Source of the DNA: Cyathus striatus
Taxonomy: Eukaryota; Basidiomycota; Agaricomycetes; Agaricales; Nidulariaceae
Length of the DNA: 64,000 nt
Direction: 5' to 3'
NCBI GenBank assembly: GCA_025738555.1
Contig: JAOVFP010000004.1
Location: 3,348,001 to 3,412,000 of the forward strand
The position numbers and the translations under genes are program-made. Below are positions 60,093-64,000 of the stretch, piece after piece (within the stretch, counting starts at the first letter, position 1; every line of letters starts with the position of its first letter). The notes beneath the pieces are model-generated. The model saw only the letters and a list, made by a program, of their open reading frames with translations. It did no database searches and had not been told where the DNA came from.

Positions 60093-61086
60093 ATGTCGCT
60101 CTCGAAGGCTCCCTTTGATGAAGACCATCGGTTTGTGACGTCATATGCCTTATCGCCGGCCATACTTGGGGCTGTTCGCATTTCGTTGGGGTTGTTCACG
60201 CTAGCGAGCATTTTGTCGGTATTGATATATGGAGGAATCAAGGATCATAGTGCCGGCGCGTGAGTGCGCACTTTTACCATCGCACTTTAATCCAACTGGT
60301 GTCCTTGCAGATACTTCTCCTATTTTACACATCTGTCTCTTATTGGTCTATGCTCATACTTCTGGGCTGCAGGAGTTCAGACGATAGCATTTGCAAGAAG
60401 TTCGGACGACACGTATCCACTGCAGCAATGGCCTCGAGCGTTGCGCTATCTTCAAGTGCTATTGACTACAACAATCACTACCTTCCGTGGGTGTCATTTT
60501 CACTTCTAATATCGCCGGTTGCTCAACCGTATAACGTGTGCAGCAATCGTAGTGACGGTGGTATACTGGGGGCTCATCGCCGGTTCGGATTCTTTCGCAT
60601 CGCCGTATACATGTGCGTCCTCTCGTCCTGTTGGTTGGGGAGGTTCTCAGCTGACTACCGCTTAGCTTGGGCTAATGTGTCTCAGCATCTGCTTAATACC
60701 GTGTTCGCGCTCTTTGAAATTGGGCTGACGAACATACCCCCGCTTCCGTGGGTGGATCTGCCCGTAACTCTCGTGATGCTCGGTGGGTATCTGGGAGTTG
60801 CTTACATTACGCACTTGACGCAAGGGTTTTATGGTGCGCATTTACATATCGCGCAGTACGTGGCAAGTTCGCTGATGTATACGTGGCAGCGTACTCGTTT
60901 CTAGATCCCAAAAAGCAAGGGAAGTTGCTGATTGCATATTTCGTTGGCATTGCGGTGGGTCAAGCTATCGTCTTTGTGGTTGTTCGGTATGCGATTGTGT
61001 TACGGTCTCGGCTCGTACGAAAGAAAAGCAAGAATCTTCGACATGCGGATATGCACCAGCACACGATGCAAAAGCAGTTCGCATAA
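60093..61086 (+). CDS. AIG1/FAR-17a family multi-pass membrane protein
   Basis: Five exons read MSLSKAPFDEDHRFVTSYAL, SPAILGAVRISLGLFTLA, YFSYFTHLSLIGLCSYFWAA, TVVYWGLIAGSDSFASPYT, HLLNTVFALFEIGLTNIPPL, VMLGGYLGVAYITHLTQGFY and YSFLDPKKQGKLLIAYFVG, with a basic tail. About six hydrophobic helices and the N-T-x(n)-H pattern agree with the AIG1/FAR-17a family, whose animal members hydrolyse fatty-acid esters of hydroxy fatty acids using conserved Thr and His. The fungal role is not established. Introns: a first one ending CCTTGCAG, then about 60498, 60611 and 60830. The frame is open; the stop is at 61084-61086. Confidence 0.82.
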
Positions 61087-61916
61087 TAGAAGCTAGGGGC
61101 TACCATATTACCTTTGTATCTACACCTCACTCAAGATAAAACGAAATGAACGTGTTGTGCAGCGACCTCTTCCAAATCATCATCCGCAAACCGTCCATTC
61201 AAAAGCGCTGTTCATTCAGTTGATAGTCCGTGAAGCTACCATTAGGTGCATCGTCAGCAGAACCGTAGTCTAGCATATCGGTATCGGTGGAAGCGCGTGG
61301 CTTGGCCTTCGAGCTCCGATGGTGTCCACACGATCTACGGTCGCGTGTAGCAGCAGGTTTGGAGTCCCAGTACAGCTCTTACAGGACCCGCAAGAACGAC
61401 GGTGGACTTTTTCTTCGTTTTTACCTGTGGGAGGGGCGGAAGTAGAGCTAACTGTGGTGGCAGAATGAACAGTGGGCCACGCTTCATCCTTCTCCCCCAC
61501 CTTCTCTGCGTCTTTATCCTCCTTCTGCGCATCCTTCCCTTCTTCGTATCCATCTTCCCCTTTTCGTCTCTTCGCTTTTTATGACTCTGGAGCTCCCTTA
61601 AGAGACTCTCGAGGGCCCTCTGCTCGCGGGCACTTTTCTCCGCCATCTCGAAGACTTCCTTGACATTCTTGGTTTCTCCCTCGCTGGTCTACCATCCTAC
61701 AATCTTTCGAGTGCGCGTAGACGCATTTACAGATCCGAATTTGCATGAGTCGAGGAGGTAGTAGATGCATACGTTTCTGTCACTGATCAGTGATCACACG
61801 CGTCAGTTGATGTACAGGAAAAGGAAACGAAAAGAACGTATAGATCATCCCTTACACTTTTCTCGTCCGGCGCATGCGAGAACATACACTCCGCACCACG
61901 GGAGCATCCAACATGG
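61087..61916. other. Region with charged minus-strand reading frames
   Basis: 61335-61690 (-) contains KNVKEVFEMAEKSAREQRAL and LLRELQSHKKRRDEK, followed by Lys/Arg-rich low complexity, and in another frame GEKDEAWPTVHSATTVSSTS. It may be an exon of a charged helical protein, but starts and splice sites could not be settled. Confidence 0.3.
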
Positions 61917-62490
61917 TTATCTAGAACATGCAAGGAACACCGTTTCCAAGTCGCTCACGCTGGCAATCTCCAGTTTATTGTCTTCATAATGCGGGAAAGA
62001 GAAATCGAGGTCCTTGACGGCTTCGTCTATCGGGTCAGCGGAGAGAGTGTGCGTGCCGAGGTGGTCACTTGATTCGATGGGTTTGTCAACTTCTGCGAGG
62101 GATGTGGTGGATGCGGCGTGGGTGGAGTCGTGAGCAAGGATTGTTTCGAAGTCTGTTGGGGTGGCATTTCAGTTTGGAGAAGGAATACAGGGATGGGGAA
62201 CGTACCGATCTTTGCGGAGCGGAAGAGACGCTGTTGAAGACGAGCTATGCCACGCTCGAGAGTGAATACGCGTCTGGATGCGTGTGCTTCATCCTCGTAG
62301 CTGGTGGAATTGTTAGTATATAGACATGGCAACGAGTGGCGCACTTACAACTCGAGCTTAATGTACTTACACTGCGGCGACCTTGGAGCAAAAAGTGAGA
62401 TTGGAACTCCATCAACTTGAAGTTGTACGGCGCCAACTTGGTAGCATATCAACGTTTCAACGCCGATATTGATCTTTAGTTTGTATGAGA
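61917..62490 (-). CDS. Unidentified acidic protein, 5' end unresolved
   Basis: Three exons on the minus strand join in frame. They are INIGVETLICYQVGAVQLQV with DGVPISLFAPRSPQ, YEDEAHASRRVFTLERGIAR with LQQRLFRSAK, and DFETILAHDSTHAASTTSLA, ending VSDLETVFLACSR with stop at 61917-61919. The last part is acidic and Ser-rich. Introns near 62322-62370 and 62155-62205 have GT-AG ends. The start codon is not visible; a stop lies just upstream of the first exon. No family is recognised. Confidence 0.45.
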
Positions 62491-63109
62491 TATTATCGAA
62501 TTATCTGAGGCAGGACCTGGGGTGGACAAAAGATAAGTAGAATGAAGCTAGCAATGTTGAATAAAGTAGCGTCACGGTCAAGTTCCCGCTGACTTGGTAC
62601 TCGTCTTCAAGCTCCGATTTCTTCCCATGTAAAACACTTTTAACCTTACAGAAACAGGAATACAAGTTCGAGAAGATGGCCTACTAAAACAATCCCATTA
62701 AGTATTTCGTGGCGCATTCGCAATATTCCAATGGCAATGAAGCCTGAAACGGCTTTTAGCTGGAAGGTCCAAGGCCAGGCGCCGTTCCAATGCCGTTCTG
62801 CCTCTTTTTCATGCACTTTCTCCTACTGCCTACCACATCGAAATTTTCTGGAACTTATTTCAGCCCCAACGATGGCATTCAACTAAGAGTCCTCCTGCAT
62901 TACTCAGCTACTTCAGAATCACTGTAATGTTTCCACCAGTGCTGCTAAGATATCACTCTGACATAGTCGTATGACAAACTTTTGCTGCTTATTTGCAATT
63001 CATAAGATACAAACCGACTAATTATAATATACACGAGAGAGTTACAAAATTACAGGTACAGTTACAGCATCACCAAGATGATGGCCTACGAAAGCAGTTC
63101 TTTAGCTTA
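62491..63109. other. Spacer, no gene seen
   Basis: No gene on either strand. The plus-strand frame running from 62993 to 63340 is antisense to the OPT gene end. Confidence 0.4.
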
Positions 63110-64000
63110 TCAAAACCGTACCGAAGAGGAATGAGAAACGCACCCAAAGGTTTCACCATTGCTCACTTTTCTCAGCGGAGTACCCAACGCGTCTGCTGTG
63201 TTTGCATGGACAGTGTTACCTATTATCACTCGTCAGCATGCAACACCAAAACTTTTTTCTTGTATCGTACCCCACCACGTCTGGATAGTATTGGCTCCAA
63301 TCGTCCCCCCACGTGGATATTGAAGCAAGAAGAAGACTAAGAGCATACCGATGGCTACACCAGAGTCTAATGATGCCGAGAGTACATCTGGATCAAGAGA
63401 AATCAGTGCGTCTTTGTGGTTTTAAATGAGGTGAAGCTCACAATTATACTTTGTCCACCACGAAAAGTGACGTCTTCGGATAACGTACTGGAAAATAAAC
63501 CCTACAATACCCCAGCTGACGTAGTTTTCGGCACTTGCAGGAGGGATTAGGTTTAATCCGTTGAAGAATACTCTGTTAAAATATTTCAAGTGGTGTCCGA
63601 TTGATATAATGGAAGGTCGTACGGGAAACTGATGCAAAAGAGTAAGCATTATTATTGGGATGAAAAAAACAAGAACATACTTGACATATCGCACCCATGA
63701 ATTCGGGAACTTCTTCAACAGTAGCCAGCTAACGAGCGGGCAAATAAAGCCAAGAGGGAAGAAGAAAACCAATCCTGTATTATTTATCAGTCTATACCAC
63801 ACGAAGATACCAATGACAAACCATAATATATCTGCCCTGTAGAAAACTGTCTCGCAGGCCCAACAACTCCCCACACGATACTCGCTGTGCCAAACACTTC
63901 CGTGCTGGGACATATGAAGCCGTTACGTTGTTCTGGATCACATATGTCTCTAGCTTGAAATTAGTATAAGACGCGGAAGGAGATAGAAGAAAAAGATGCA
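63110..64000 (-). CDS. Oligopeptide transporter (OPT family), C-terminal part
   Basis: Proton-coupled plasma-membrane transporter for small peptides. The 5' part lies beyond the window. Visible exons read EVFGTASIVWGVVGPARQFS, GLVFFFPLGFICPLVSWLLL, KKFPNSWVRYVK, VFFNGLNLIPPASAENYVSW, GIVGFIFQYVIRRRHFSWWT, YVLSASLDSGVAIG, WWGNTVHANTADALGTPL and end GETFGCVSHSSSVRF with stop at 63110-63112. All are C-terminal landmarks of fungal OPT proteins, including the NPF-like loop region and the final WWGN. The frame stays open across the introns I joined. Confidence 0.9.

Noticed and set aside
62993..63340. A 115 codon plus-strand ORF
   Set aside because: It is antisense to the last exons of the OPT transporter and has no ATG start.

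Overview
The window is genomic DNA of a filamentous basidiomycete, most likely an agaricomycete mushroom or wood/litter fungus. Genes are split by many 42-60 base GT-AG introns, and the gene content is typically agaricomycete: a DUF1996 secreted protein, a GH16 glucanase, a divergent kinase-like protein, an RTA1 exporter and an OPT transporter. No bacterial or viral gene organisation was seen. Many genes had to be assembled exon by exon by eye, so exon ends are approximate unless stated.

Layout. (1) 1-10623 and 16290-26901 are two direct, almost identical copies of one 10.6 kb block. Each holds, in order, the 3' part of a phenol-hydroxylase-like FAD monooxygenase (+), a relic of that gene's last exon, an RTA1 family membrane protein (+), a protein kinase-like gene (+), a small proline-rich unknown protein (-), dihydroxyacetone kinase (-), a short Cys-rich ORF (+) and the start of a Cys-cluster coiled-coil gene (+). 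(2) The 5.7 kb spacer 10624-16289 holds an AT-rich ATTGATTT-type repeat that truncates the Cys-cluster gene, a third, diverged and frameshifted monooxygenase 3' end, an alpha/beta-hydrolase with broken frame, and the 5' half of the monooxygenase that runs into copy 2. (3) 26902-52985 is mostly single copy: the complete Cys-cluster gene, an intron-containing tRNA-Arg(CCT), farnesyl diphosphate synthase (ERG20 type), two tiny double-stranded-RNA-binding-motif proteins, a TmpA-like ferric-reductase-fold membrane protein, a DUF1996 secreted protein, an aldo/keto reductase, a GH16 glucanase and a mitochondrial TypA/BipA GTPase. (4) 53060-55200 is an inverted, diverged copy of the dihydroxyacetone-kinase 3' end plus the small unknown gene. 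The kinase part is broken but the small ORF is intact. (5) 55559-58060 is a Mutator-like terminal-inverted-repeat element with a second element of the same family inserted in its right arm, each flanked by a perfect 9 bp target duplication. (6) 58640-59950 is a decayed copy of the TypA gene with its 3' flank. (7) An AIG1/FAR-17a membrane protein, an unidentified acidic protein, and the 3' part of an oligopeptide (OPT) transporter close the window.

Functional links are modest. The FAD monooxygenase, RTA1 exporter, alpha/beta-hydrolase and nearby oxidoreductases could form a loose aromatic-compound or xenobiotic-handling neighbourhood (inference). ERG20 and TypA are housekeeping. The strongest message is structural: repeated duplication of the same cassette in direct and inverted orientation. 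Most differences between the two large copies are single-base homopolymer length changes, and each copy is intact at places where the other is broken. An unpolished long-read assembly, or a falsely duplicated haplotype of a dikaryon, must therefore be excluded before the tandem duplication is accepted.
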